Shown here one piece after another: positions 9,130 to 16,873 of a stretch of DNA of 64,000 nt (the stretch's first letter is position 1; every line of letters starts with the position of its first letter). The notes under the pieces were generated by a model. It worked only from the letters and a program-made list of their open reading frames with translations, did no database searches and was not told the DNA's origin. Origin of the DNA: Protofrankia sp963555925 (GTDB taxonomy: Bacteria; Actinomycetota; Actinomycetes; Frankiales; Frankiaceae); NCBI GenBank assembly GCA_963555925.1, contig CAUVXJ010000011.1, forward strand, positions 1 through 64,000. Reading direction: 5' to 3'. The translations under genes were made by a program, and so were the position numbers.

Positions 9130-10542
9130 GTGAGCCTGGGTGACGCTGCAGTGTCGGGAACTGACTCGTCCAGGGCCGGTGTGCCCGCAGCCGCTGGTTC
9201 GGGGACCAGCATGCGCGCAACCGCCGTGTCCGGTGTCGTGATCGATCTGCTGACGGGTCTCGTCGGGCCGAAACCACCGGTACGAATCGAATTGTGGGAC
9301 GGGACGGCCGTCGGGCCCGAAACCCCGACCAAGGTTGTCGTGCAGACGCCGGAGGCAATGCGGCGGGTGCTGTTCCGTCCCGGTGAACTCGGTTTCGCGC
9401 GGGCGTATGTGGCCGGTGAGCTCGACGTCGAAGGCGACATTTTCGACGCCCTTGACCTGCGGAGCCACCTTGGGGTCCAGGCCCTGACGCCGACCGTGCT
9501 GCGCGCGGCGGCGACGCTGCTGCGCCTGTTGGGCACCCTGCCCCCACCACCACCCACGGCCGAGGCGAGGCCGCGGGGCCGCCGCCACAGCCGGGCGCGG
9601 GATGCCACTGCCATCGCCCATCACTACGATCTGTCCAACGCCTTCTATCGGCAGGTTCTCGGTGCGGCGATGACGTACTCGTGCGGGCTGTGGGCAACGC
9701 CCGACGTGGGGCTCACGGCGGCCCAGGATGCCAAGCACGAGCTGGTCTGCGCCAAGCTGGGTCTGCGTGCCGGAATGCGACTGCTCGATGTAGGCTGCGG
9801 CTGGGGCAGCCTGCTGATCCACGCCGCCCGGCACCACGGAATCGAGGGGGTCGGCGTCACCAACTCGCCGAACCAGGCAGACCTGGCCCGGCGGCGGATC
9901 GCCGACGCGGGTCTTGCCGACCGTCTCCAGATCCGGCTTCAGGACTACCGGGACGTCAACGACGGCCCGTTCGACGCGATCAGCTCCATCGGGATGGTGG
10001 AGCACGTCGGTGCCGCGATGCTGCCGGTCTATTTCCGTAACCTGTTCGATCTGTTGCGGCCCGCGGGCCGGCTACTCAACCACGGCATCGCCTTCCCCGG
10101 CGACCCTGCCGGCCAGGCGCGTAACCGTCCGCGGCTCGGCCCGCTGCCGTTGCCGGCCGGACGTGACTTCGTCGCACGGTATGTCTTCCCCGACGGCGAG
10201 CTGCACGAGATCGGCGTGCTCGTCAGCGTCATGCAGGCGGCCGGTTTCGAGCTCTGGCATATCGAGAATCTGCGCGAACACTATGGCCCGACGTTGCGCG
10301 CCTGGGTCGGCAACCTTGAGGCCCACTGGGCCGAGGCCGTCGCCGAGGTCGGCGAGGCCCGGGCCCGGGTATGGCGGCTGTACATGGCGGGCTCCGCGCT
10401 GATGTTCGAAGCCGGCCAGGCCCAGGTCCACCAGACGCTGGCCGTCCGGCGCGCGGGCGGGCGGTCCGGTATGCCGCGCCGTCCGTCCTTCGAGAGCATG
10501 CTGGTTGTTGCGGATTCTGCCCCCGCGCCGGCCGTGGGATGA
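9130..10542 (+). CDS. cfa: Cyclopropane-fatty-acyl-phospholipid synthase (SAM-dependent)
   Basis: 470 residues from the GTG at 9130, chosen because GAGGAGG lies 5-6 nt upstream; an in-frame ATG at 9058 has no such site. The N-terminal domain (about 1-150) leads to the methyltransferase domain with YDLSNAFYRQVLG, MTYSCGLW, the SAM-binding LLDVGCGWGS and SIGMVEHVG. These match the CFA/mycolic-acid cyclopropane synthase family, which methylenates unsaturated acyl chains of membrane phospholipids. It follows the ArnT-like glycosyltransferase on the same strand by 152 bases; no functional link to it is evident. Confidence 0.9.
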   Translation: MSLGDAAVSGTDSSRAGVPAAAGSGTSMRATAVSGVVIDLLTGLVGPKPPVRIELWDGTAVGPETPTKVVVQTPEAMRRVLFRPGELGFARAYVAGELDVEGDIFDALDLRSHLGVQALTPTVLRAAATLLRLLGTLPPPPPTAEARPRGRRHSRARDATAIAHHYDLSNAFYRQVLGAAMTYSCGLWATPDVGLTAAQDAKHELVCAKLGLRAGMRLLDVGCGWGSLLIHAARHHGIEGVGVTNSPNQADLARRRIADAGLADRLQIRLQDYRDVNDGPFDAISSIGMVEHVGAAMLPVYFRNLFDLLRPAGRLLNHGIAFPGDPAGQARNRPRLGPLPLPAGRDFVARYVFPDGELHEIGVLVSVMQAAGFELWHIENLREHYGPTLRAWVGNLEAHWAEAVAEVGEARARVWRLYMAGSALMFEAGQAQVHQTLAVRRAGGRSGMPRRPSFESMLVVADSAPAPAVG

Positions 10543-10565
10543 GTGACGATGGGAACCGTGCGCGA

Positions 10566-10661
10566 GCGGGCCACCCGCTGGCGGGCCACCCGCTGGCGGG
10601 CCACCCGCTGGCGGACTACCGGCGGGTGGGCTGTGAGCGGGGGGTTATGAGCGGGGGGTTA
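10566..10661. repeat. Short tandem repeats between cfa and kinase gene
   Basis: Three perfect copies of the 15-mer GCGGGCCACCCGCTG (10566-10610) are followed by two copies of the 14-mer TGAGCGGGGGGTTA (10634-10661). They fill most of the 150-base spacer upstream of the Ser/Thr kinase. The 15-mer can form local hairpins (GCGGG/CCCGC). Confidence 0.85.
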
Positions 10662-10692
10662 TGAACAGGCGGGCACCAGCACGGCGGCGCGC

Positions 10693-12396
10693 ATGACACG
10701 GCCAGGTCGAGCGGGGGGTGGAGCGACGGCGGAACCACTGGAGCCGCTACAGGCAGACGACCCGGTATCGGTCGGCAGGTATGTGTTGGACAGTCGCCTT
10801 GCCGCCGGTGGCATGGGCACGGTGTATCTCGGTCGGGACACGGCGGGCCGCCAGGTCGCGGTCAAGCTGATCCGGCCGGATCTCGCGGCCGACCACGATT
10901 TCCGGGAACGGTTCCGGCACGAGGTGGCGGCGGCCCGGCGGGTCTCGCCGTTCTGCACCGCTTCGGTGCTGGACGCGGACCCGGACGCCTATCCGCCGTA
11001 CCTCGTCACCGAGTACATCGAGGGCAGGCGGCTGGACCGGGTGGTCATGGAGGACGGTCCGCTGCCCGCCTCGACCCTGGCCGGTACCGCGATCGGGGTG
11101 GCAACGGCGCTGACGGCCATCCACCGTGCCGGGATCGTCCACCGTGACCTCAAACCGGCCAACGTGATCATGTCGTTGTCCGGGCCGAGGGTCATCGACT
11201 TCGGGATAGCCAAGCCCGCGGCCACCGGACGCCATGATCTTGACCGGGGTCTGATCTTCGGGACCAGCGGGTGGATGGCGCCCGAACAGATCCTCGACGA
11301 TCCGATCGGTCCGGCCGCGGACATCTTCACCTGGGGTCTTCTGGTGAGCTATGCGGGAACGGGCCGCCATCCGTTCACCGAACCTGGATGTTTCGGGCCG
11401 GCCGCCGAGGCGAACCTGGGGCAGCGGATCGTGGACGCGGCGCCGGATCTGACCGGCCTCGCCCATCCGCTGCGAGGGCTGGTCGAGATCGCGCTGGCCA
11501 AGGATCCGCGGGCCCGGCCGGCCGCTCGTGATCTGCTCATGCGACTGGTTGAGGGGAACGCGGACGTCAACGCGTCCACTCCGATCGACCAGATCCTCGG
11601 CCGGACGCAGCGGATGGCCGCTGTCGTGCCGCCGACCCGCCTCGGTCCGCCGGCATTCGCGACCGGCTATCCGCCGGGCCAGGCCGGGCAGCCGGCGCCG
11701 CAGTCCGGCCAACCGGGGCGATTCGTGCAGCCGGCGCAGTTCTGGCAGCCGGCGGAGTCCGGCCAGTCCGGCCAGCCGGCGCGGTTCGTCGAGCCCGCGG
11801 CCCAGGCCCCGCCTCCCTTGTACCCGCATGCCGCGCCGTCGCGGCCACGCCGCGGGTGGCTGCTGGCCCTGGCCGCCGTGCTCCTGTTGCTGGTCGGCTG
11901 GGTGGCCCTGCGGAGCCTGGGCGGCAACGATTCAGGCGGGCCTTCCGCCGCCCCCAGCTCCTCGGCCGCGGGCTCGGCGGCCCCGTCTCGATCCCCGTCC
12001 GCGAAGGTGGGGCTCGGCGTCCCGGTTCGGGACGGCCAGCTTGAGTTCACCGCGACGAGCGTGCAATGCGGTGTTGATCAGTTGAAGATCACATTGATCA
12101 CCAGGCATCCGGACGGCCAGTACTGTCTGGTCGCGCTTACCGCGCACAACGCCGGCAGCTCGACCCGGAACCTGTCGTTGGCTCCGCAACGGCTTGTCGA
12201 CAGCGCCGGAGCGGACCACGATTCCAGTCAGCTCCTGTCGCGGGCCGCCTTTTCCGAGGACATCTGGGGCAACATATCCGCGGGAGAAACGGCGAGCGGC
12301 ACCCTTGTCTTCGACATCCCCCGCGACGTCACTGCTGATCATCTGGAGCTGCACGACGGTCCGTTCAGCGACGGGGCCACCGTCCCGCTCCGATGA
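10693..12396 (+). CDS. Transmembrane Ser/Thr protein kinase with DUF4352-like extracytoplasmic domain
   Basis: 567 residues. The Hanks-type kinase domain (about 27-295) has the glycine loop AAGGMGTV, the ATP lysine in AVKLI, the catalytic loop HRDLKPAN near residue 150, DFGIA, and the activation-segment GTSGWMAPE. A Gln/Pro/Gly-rich juxtamembrane linker (about 315-380) precedes one transmembrane helix (GWLLALAAVLLLLVGWVAL, about 387-405). The outside part (about 430-565) matches the DUF4352 fold found in exported actinobacterial proteins and attached to some kinases; it probably senses a ligand or envelope state. Two cysteines (VQCGVD, QYCLVA) may pair. The ATG at 10693 has no strong ribosome-binding site, so the exact start is less certain. 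Confidence 0.9.
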   Translation: MTRPGRAGGGATAEPLEPLQADDPVSVGRYVLDSRLAAGGMGTVYLGRDTAGRQVAVKLIRPDLAADHDFRERFRHEVAAARRVSPFCTASVLDADPDAYPPYLVTEYIEGRRLDRVVMEDGPLPASTLAGTAIGVATALTAIHRAGIVHRDLKPANVIMSLSGPRVIDFGIAKPAATGRHDLDRGLIFGTSGWMAPEQILDDPIGPAADIFTWGLLVSYAGTGRHPFTEPGCFGPAAEANLGQRIVDAAPDLTGLAHPLRGLVEIALAKDPRARPAARDLLMRLVEGNADVNASTPIDQILGRTQRMAAVVPPTRLGPPAFATGYPPGQAGQPAPQSGQPGRFVQPAQFWQPAESGQSGQPARFVEPAAQAPPPLYPHAAPSRPRRGWLLALAAVLLLLVGWVALRSLGGNDSGGPSAAPSSSAAGSAAPSRSPSAKVGLGVPVRDGQLEFTATSVQCGVDQLKITLITRHPDGQYCLVALTAHNAGSSTRNLSLAPQRLVDSAGADHDSSQLLSRAAFSEDIWGNISAGETASGTLVFDIPRDVTADHLELHDGPFSDGATVPLR

Positions 12397-12401
12397 TCGT
12401 C

Positions 12402-12521
12402 GGTCCCTGGTTCGGTCCCTGGTTCGGTCCCTGGTTCGGTCCCTGGTTCGGTCCCTGGTTCGGTCCCTGGTTCGGTCCCTGGTTCGGTCCCTGGTTCGGT
12501 CCCTGGTTCGGTCCCTGGTTC
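12402..12521. repeat. Perfect minisatellite, 10 x 12 bp
   Basis: Ten exact copies of GGTCCCTGGTTC begin six bases after the kinase stop codon. The lack of divergence implies recent expansion or gene conversion. The 12-bp unit is a multiple of three, but neither strand is likely to be translated here. Confidence 0.97.
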
Positions 12522-12532
12522 GGCCGGCCCTC

Positions 12533-12636
12533 AAGGATGTGATTCTGGTGCTGCTACAGCAGCACCAGAATCACATCCTTAGAGCGCCCGGCAATAGGTG
12601 CGTGCCCCGGCCCCGCGACGCCGCGCCCCCTATTGG
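12533..12636 (-). repeat. Composite dispersed element A with a 23-bp perfect palindrome
   Basis: Positions 12533-12555 and 12558-12580 are perfect 23-bp inverted repeats (AAGGATGTGATTCTGGTGCT ...) separated by two bases. They are followed by AGAGCGCCCGGCAATAGG and a stretch that, on the minus strand, contains GCGGCGTCGCGGGGCCGGGG. The same three parts occur in element B (47579-47790). Element A lies at the convergent ends of the kinase gene and purU, and its hairpin could also serve as a bidirectional terminator. Confidence 0.8.
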
Positions 12637-12643
12637 CGGTTGG

Positions 12644-13546
12644 TCAGGCGAAGACGACGGTGCGCACGCCGTTGAGGAGCACCCGGTGCTCGGCGTGCCA
12701 GCGCACGGCTCGGGCCAGTACCTGAGCCTCGATGTCGCGGCCCACGGCAACGAGCCGGTCGACGTCGCAGCCGTGGTCGACCCGGGCGACGTCCTGCTCG
12801 ATGATCGGGCCTTCGTCGAGGTCCGGTGTGACGTAGTGGGCGGTAGCCCCAATGATCTTCACGCCGTGTGCGTGTGCCTGGGCGTAGGGCCGGGCTCCCT
12901 TGAAGCTCGGCAGGAACGAGTGGTGGATGTTGATGATCCTGCCCTCGAGCTCCTTGCACACGTCGGCGGACAGGATCTGCATGTAACGCGCGAGCACGAC
13001 AAGATCGACGTTTTCGGCGGCGACCAGCTGGAGCAGCCGCTGCTCCTGGTCGGCCCGGGTCTGCGCCGAGACCGGCAGGTGGTGAAAGGGCACGCCGTGC
13101 CAGCGGACCAGCTCCTCGGCGGCACGGTGGTTGGACACGACACCGATGATCTCGACGGGCAGTGTCCCGGCACGGCGACGTGACAGCAGGTCGGCCAGGC
13201 AGTGATCGTGTTGCGAGACCATGATTATTATTCGGGGTCGGACGGCGGCGTCCCAGATCTGCCAGTCCATCGAGAAGGCTTCGGAGACCGCGCCGAAAGC
13301 GTCGCGTAGATCGTCCAGGCTGGCGCGTGGCTCCTCGAGGTCAGCGGCAAGGCGCAGGAAGAAGTGGGTGGTGTCGGGGTCCAGGTACTGCTGAGCCTCG
13401 ACGATGTTGCAGCCGGACGCGGTGATGAAGGAGGACACCGCCGCGACGATGCCCCGCCGGTCGGGGCAGCTGAGCGTGAGTACCAGACGCTGATAGGACA
13501 CAGGTCCACGATAGGGGATCAGCGTAGCCACGGCGGATACGATCAT
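12644..13546 (-). CDS. purU: Formyltetrahydrofolate deformylase
   Basis: PurU hydrolyses 10-formyltetrahydrofolate to formate and tetrahydrofolate, balancing one-carbon pools. An N-terminal ACT-like regulatory domain (RLVLTLSCPDRRGIVAAVSS) is followed by a formyltransferase-fold domain with the motifs NIHHSFLPSFKGA and GATAHYVTPDLDEGPII, which include the catalytic Asn/His/Asp of this superfamily. At about 285-300 residues it has the usual length. The annotated start is ATG 13546; GTG 13501 (giving VSYQRLVLTLSC) matches typical family N-termini better and may be the real start. It is monocistronic, between element A and a DUF262 remnant. Confidence 0.93.
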   Translation of the reverse strand: MIVSAVATLIPYRGPVSYQRLVLTLSCPDRRGIVAAVSSFITASGCNIVEAQQYLDPDTTHFFLRLAADLEEPRASLDDLRDAFGAVSEAFSMDWQIWDAAVRPRIIIMVSQHDHCLADLLSRRRAGTLPVEIIGVVSNHRAAEELVRWHGVPFHHLPVSAQTRADQEQRLLQLVAAENVDLVVLARYMQILSADVCKELEGRIINIHHSFLPSFKGARPYAQAHAHGVKIIGATAHYVTPDLDEGPIIEQDVARVDHGCDVDRLVAVGRDIEAQVLARAVRWHAEHRVLLNGVRTVVFA

Positions 13547-13564
13547 CCCGGTCTGGTACGCAAT

Positions 13565-14317
13565 CTACTCTGTATCGATGTCTGTACTACCCAGTGCCGA
13601 ATCAGCCGGCCGGATCCCGAACTTCGTCATCAGTTCCCGTTCCCGGCCCGCCAGGTATTCGGCGCGGCCGGCTATGAACTCGACGTCGTTGCCCGCCAGG
13701 AGATGATCTAGTAGTTCGGCGGGGATGCCGCGACTCTGGAGAACCGCCAGGTTGATGTCAGCTGGAAGAGTCCGCAGGGCGCGTCGAACGGATGTTCCGG
13801 GTTGCGTCGGGGAAATGATTCGGTTGGCTGGGCTCTGTGCCCCGTCGGTTTTTTCCGTGGTGATCTGCCGGTAGGCCCTGGTGTCAGCACGCTCAAGTGT
13901 CCCCACAACGTCGATGACTGCACCGGTGGAGTCCAGGCGCTCTTGCAGCTCCTGCAGTTCCCACAGAATGAAGGTCCTGATTCGGGTGCTGCGCATGTCA
14001 AAACGATCAGGAAACGGCCGGGCCACTTGATTCTGACCTTCGGGTCCCGGTCCGCCATCCGCGAAAATTTTCATGGTGTTCAGATAGTTCTTGACCTGGG
14101 TTGAGTCGGCCCCGGCGAAAAAGCCTGACCAGGAGGTGGACCAGAACCATCTGCGAAGGGTTTCGACCTGATCGCCGCTTGGGTTTTCCCGTATGTTGAA
14201 GAATGTAGTCAGAAGAAGGATCTGAATGTTGTACGGTACCAGTCTCGCGAGTGGTGCACCTATGTCTTCCCGAAGAAATCCGATGGTTCTCGCCAGCGCG
14301 ATCTCGGTCCGGTCCAC
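13565..14317 (-). pseudogene. DUF262-family C-terminal remnant (5'-truncated)
   Basis: 250 residues from GTG 14317. The first 80 residues (NIQILLLTTFF ... RRWFWSTSWSGFFAGADST) resemble the C-terminal part of DUF262 proteins, which normally run to 500-600 residues with an N-terminal ParB-like nuclease (GmrSD-like) domain. That domain is absent: the frame is closed by a stop at 14396-14398. Base composition is visibly less GC-rich than in the neighbours, consistent with acquired DNA. The fragment lies 34 bases downstream of the metallophosphoesterase operon. It could be a decayed gene or a short stand-alone protein; I favour a remnant. Confidence 0.6.
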
Positions 14318-14351
14318 AGGTACCTGTGAGCCCTGTTCCAGCCAGCGGTGG

Positions 14352-16223
14352 TCAGTGGCTGGCCGGTTCGGTACCGGCGGACGGCGGGTCCGTTGTTACG
14401 ACCGGCGGCGGCTGGTCAGGAGCGGCTCGGGCGAGGGTGATAGGCGGTTCGATGAGGAAAGCCTCCAGGGGCCGGTCGGTCGGGGTGAACCAGGGCGTGC
14501 CCGCCGCGGCGTCCGGGGCGAAGCGCCAGCGTTTCGGGACGGCGCGAACCCCGACAGGATAGATTGTTAACTGCCCGTCCGGGCCGATGCGCAGCCGCAG
14601 GAAGTTCTTGTAGTCGGCGATTCCCTGCGCGGCGAACAGTTCGTTGGTGTTCAGGCCCGCGATGCGGTCGGCCAGCCAGAGGTAGGCGGCGAGCACCTCG
14701 GTGGCGGCCAGACCGCCGACCGCGAACACCAGCGGGAGCACCCCGGCCAGCAGCCACGTGCCGGGCAGCGGGCTGGCGACGGTGACAGCGCAGGCCAGGA
14801 CTGCGACGGCAAGGACGAGCTGGGTGAGCCCGTGCGCGACTCCGGCGACGGCACCGTGGGCGGTACGGCCGGCCTTGGTCAGCGCGACGCCCGCACCCAT
14901 GACCCCGAGGCTCAGCGCGAGCCCGGGAACACTGTTGATCAGACCCTCGAACAGGCATGGGACGCTGGCGTGCCGTAGCCCGGCCGCAATCGCGTCGATG
15001 CGGCCCACGGTCCCTCGCGTGCCGGCACCGGTGCCGGTGCCGCTGCCGCTGCCGATCGTCAACGCAAGCAGGACCTGGACGCCACCGAGTAGGACGACCA
15101 GGCCCGGAGCCAGCACCGGAAGGCGGAAGATCCCCACGGCTAGGCGGCGGGACGTCCGGGCATCGGGAAAGGTCGGGGCGGCCAGCTGGTAGTGCACAGG
15201 CGGGTCGGACTTGGACGGTGCGCGCGACGCCGGCGGCGGCAGAACCAGCCGTTGTGGCAACCGGTGGGTGGCAGACAGATAAGCACCGCCACCGCCGGCG
15301 GTGAACTTCTGCGCGGTGCCACCGATCTCGCTGTACCGGGCATAGTGGTGCCGGTCTCCGGTCAGGGACACCCGCACCTGTGCGCCGACCTTCCTGATGA
15401 TCGTGCGTTCGAAGTAGTCCAGGACGGCGTACGCCTCGGCGTCCCCGTCGGCCGCGCTGATCCAGCTCGGCTTCGCCGAGCACAGGATGACCGCGTCACC
15501 GGGACGCATCTGCGCCGCGATCTCGATGAAGTACCGGCGCTGGGGATCGTCGATGTAGGAGTCGAACTGGATGTCGATCCCGAGTAGCCACCATCGGTGC
15601 GGGAGCTGTACCGCGAAGTAGCTGCGGGTCTGCTCGGTGCGCCAACCGCCGATGCTCGAACCCTGGCAGAAGATCCGCATGAACGCGGTGAGCCCGTCGT
15701 ACCAGTCGTGGTTGCCCGGTAGCACGAAAAGCTTCGGCTGCGCGGCCGGATCCGACGGCCGCCTGGGCATGGCGGCGCGGTACGGGCCGATCAGCTTGTT
15801 CTCGTAGCCGGTGATACTCGGCGTGGGGTAGCACTGGTCGCCGCCCATCAGCAGCATCCGACCGCGTGGGGTCGTCGTCCCGGCAAGGTCGAGGCTCGGC
15901 GCGGCCAGCAGCGAGGCCATCGCGTAGGTCGCGTCGAATCCGTCCCCGAGGTCGCTGACGTAGTCGAACCACAACCCACCATCGTGCGCCGGCTCGGCGT
16001 AACCCGGCGGTTCAGTGCCGTCCGACAGGTCAGCCGGCGGCGCGGCGGGTAGCGCCGCCATCTCCTCCCGCTTGTCGGCATAGGAGCCGAGTACTGCGCT
16101 GATACCCACCCGCACGGCCGTGGCGAACAGCAGCGAGGGTGAGAGCCATCGGGTCATGGTGGCACGCGCGAATCCGAGGGCCCGTTCGCTGTCGTCGGCG
16201 GGCCGGGGCGGTGGTTGTGTCAC
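14352..16223 (-). CDS. Metallophosphoesterase with C-terminal membrane segments
   Basis: 623 residues. The calcineurin-like phosphoesterase motifs are present in order: DLGDGFDA near 88, GGDQ near 126, GNHDWYDG near 168, and GDRHHYARY near 290. These provide the di-metal site, although GGDQ and GDRHH differ slightly from the common GDxx and GHxH. The C-terminal third holds about four or five hydrophobic segments, so the enzyme is membrane-bound. The start codon overlaps the stop of the upstream gene (ATGA), so it is translationally coupled as the last gene of the GMC oxidoreductase operon. The substrate is unknown; association with a sterol-oxidase-like enzyme suggests lipid or envelope chemistry. 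Confidence 0.82.
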   Translation of the reverse strand: MTQPPPRPADDSERALGFARATMTRWLSPSLLFATAVRVGISAVLGSYADKREEMAALPAAPPADLSDGTEPPGYAEPAHDGGLWFDYVSDLGDGFDATYAMASLLAAPSLDLAGTTTPRGRMLLMGGDQCYPTPSITGYENKLIGPYRAAMPRRPSDPAAQPKLFVLPGNHDWYDGLTAFMRIFCQGSSIGGWRTEQTRSYFAVQLPHRWWLLGIDIQFDSYIDDPQRRYFIEIAAQMRPGDAVILCSAKPSWISAADGDAEAYAVLDYFERTIIRKVGAQVRVSLTGDRHHYARYSEIGGTAQKFTAGGGGAYLSATHRLPQRLVLPPPASRAPSKSDPPVHYQLAAPTFPDARTSRRLAVGIFRLPVLAPGLVVLLGGVQVLLALTIGSGSGTGTGAGTRGTVGRIDAIAAGLRHASVPCLFEGLINSVPGLALSLGVMGAGVALTKAGRTAHGAVAGVAHGLTQLVLAVAVLACAVTVASPLPGTWLLAGVLPLVFAVGGLAATEVLAAYLWLADRIAGLNTNELFAAQGIADYKNFLRLRIGPDGQLTIYPVGVRAVPKRWRFAPDAAAGTPWFTPTDRPLEAFLIEPPITLARAAPDQPPPVVTTDPPSAGTEPASH

Positions 16224-16873
16224 CGCGGCTCCCCGATGGTGTCGGCGTTCCCGGCGGGCACGAACGCACCGTAGACCTTCCAGAGGTCCCCGAGGAACAG
16301 CCGGCCGAACGTCTCCAGGCCGCGGGCGGCTTCAAGCGCCGAACCCGATACCCGGAACGTCGTGAGCTGTCGCAGGAAGTCCGGGATGTGGATCGTGATG
16401 ATGCCGGCGGCGACGACCCGCGCACCCGCTTCGGCGGCAGGGTCGGCATGGATATGGCCGGCGAGGATGCGGGTGTAGAGCGTCGAGGTGTCCCGCCACA
16501 GGTCGAACCCGGGGTCGTCGTGGACGTCCTTGAAACCGCTGAGCGTGAGCGGATGCCCGGCCGCATCCTGAAACGGCAGCCGGTAGAGCATCCGCCGGCG
16601 CCCGGGTGCATCGCCGACGAAGAGGTTGAAGACGCCTCCCTCGACCGACTGTCGGCCGCCCAGGACATCGCAGTCGACATGGCCGCCGGCGACCGCCTCC
16701 CGCATCGGGTCGGCGGCAAAGGCATGGACGTCCCCGGTGCGGATGGTGAGCCGGAACTTCAGTGCGGTGGCCTCGGCCCGGCCCTGCTCGTAACCACGCT
16801 GCGGATCGGTCTCGTCCAGAGTGATGAAACCCTTCATCGTCTCGGTGAATTCAAGGCTCGTCGGTTCGGTCAT
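16220..16873 (-). CDS. GMC-oxidoreductase-associated conserved protein
   Basis: 217 residues from ATG 16873. There is no catalytic motif I can name and no membrane segment. The sequence (FTETMKGFITL ... GGVFNLFVGD ... GFKDVHDDPG) resembles the extra domain that some large cholesterol-oxidase-like GMC polypeptides carry, so here it is probably the separate-subunit form. It overlaps the upstream GMC gene by 4 bases and the downstream metallophosphoesterase by 4 bases, so all three are translated together in fixed ratio. It is likely a beta-rich partner of the oxidoreductase; its function is otherwise unknown. Confidence 0.75.
   Translation of the reverse strand: MTEPTSLEFTETMKGFITLDETDPQRGYEQGRAEATALKFRLTIRTGDVHAFAADPMREAVAGGHVDCDVLGGRQSVEGGVFNLFVGDAPGRRRMLYRLPFQDAAGHPLTLSGFKDVHDDPGFDLWRDTSTLYTRILAGHIHADPAAEAGARVVAAGIITIHIPDFLRQLTTFRVSGSALEAARGLETFGRLFLGDLWKVYGAFVPAGNADTIGEPR

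Noticed and set aside
7139..9697. 852-codon frame on the minus strand opposite the ArnT-like gene
   Set aside because: It is a mirror frame of Gly-rich coding sequence; the composition is Arg/Pro/Ala/Thr without any domain.
12402..12521. CRISPR array
   Set aside because: The 12-bp units are directly contiguous, with no spacers.
11932..12534. Minus-strand frame encoding a TRDR repeat protein over the minisatellite
   Set aside because: The repeats come from the 12-bp DNA array and the rest is antisense to the kinase gene; there is no ribosome-binding site or family match.
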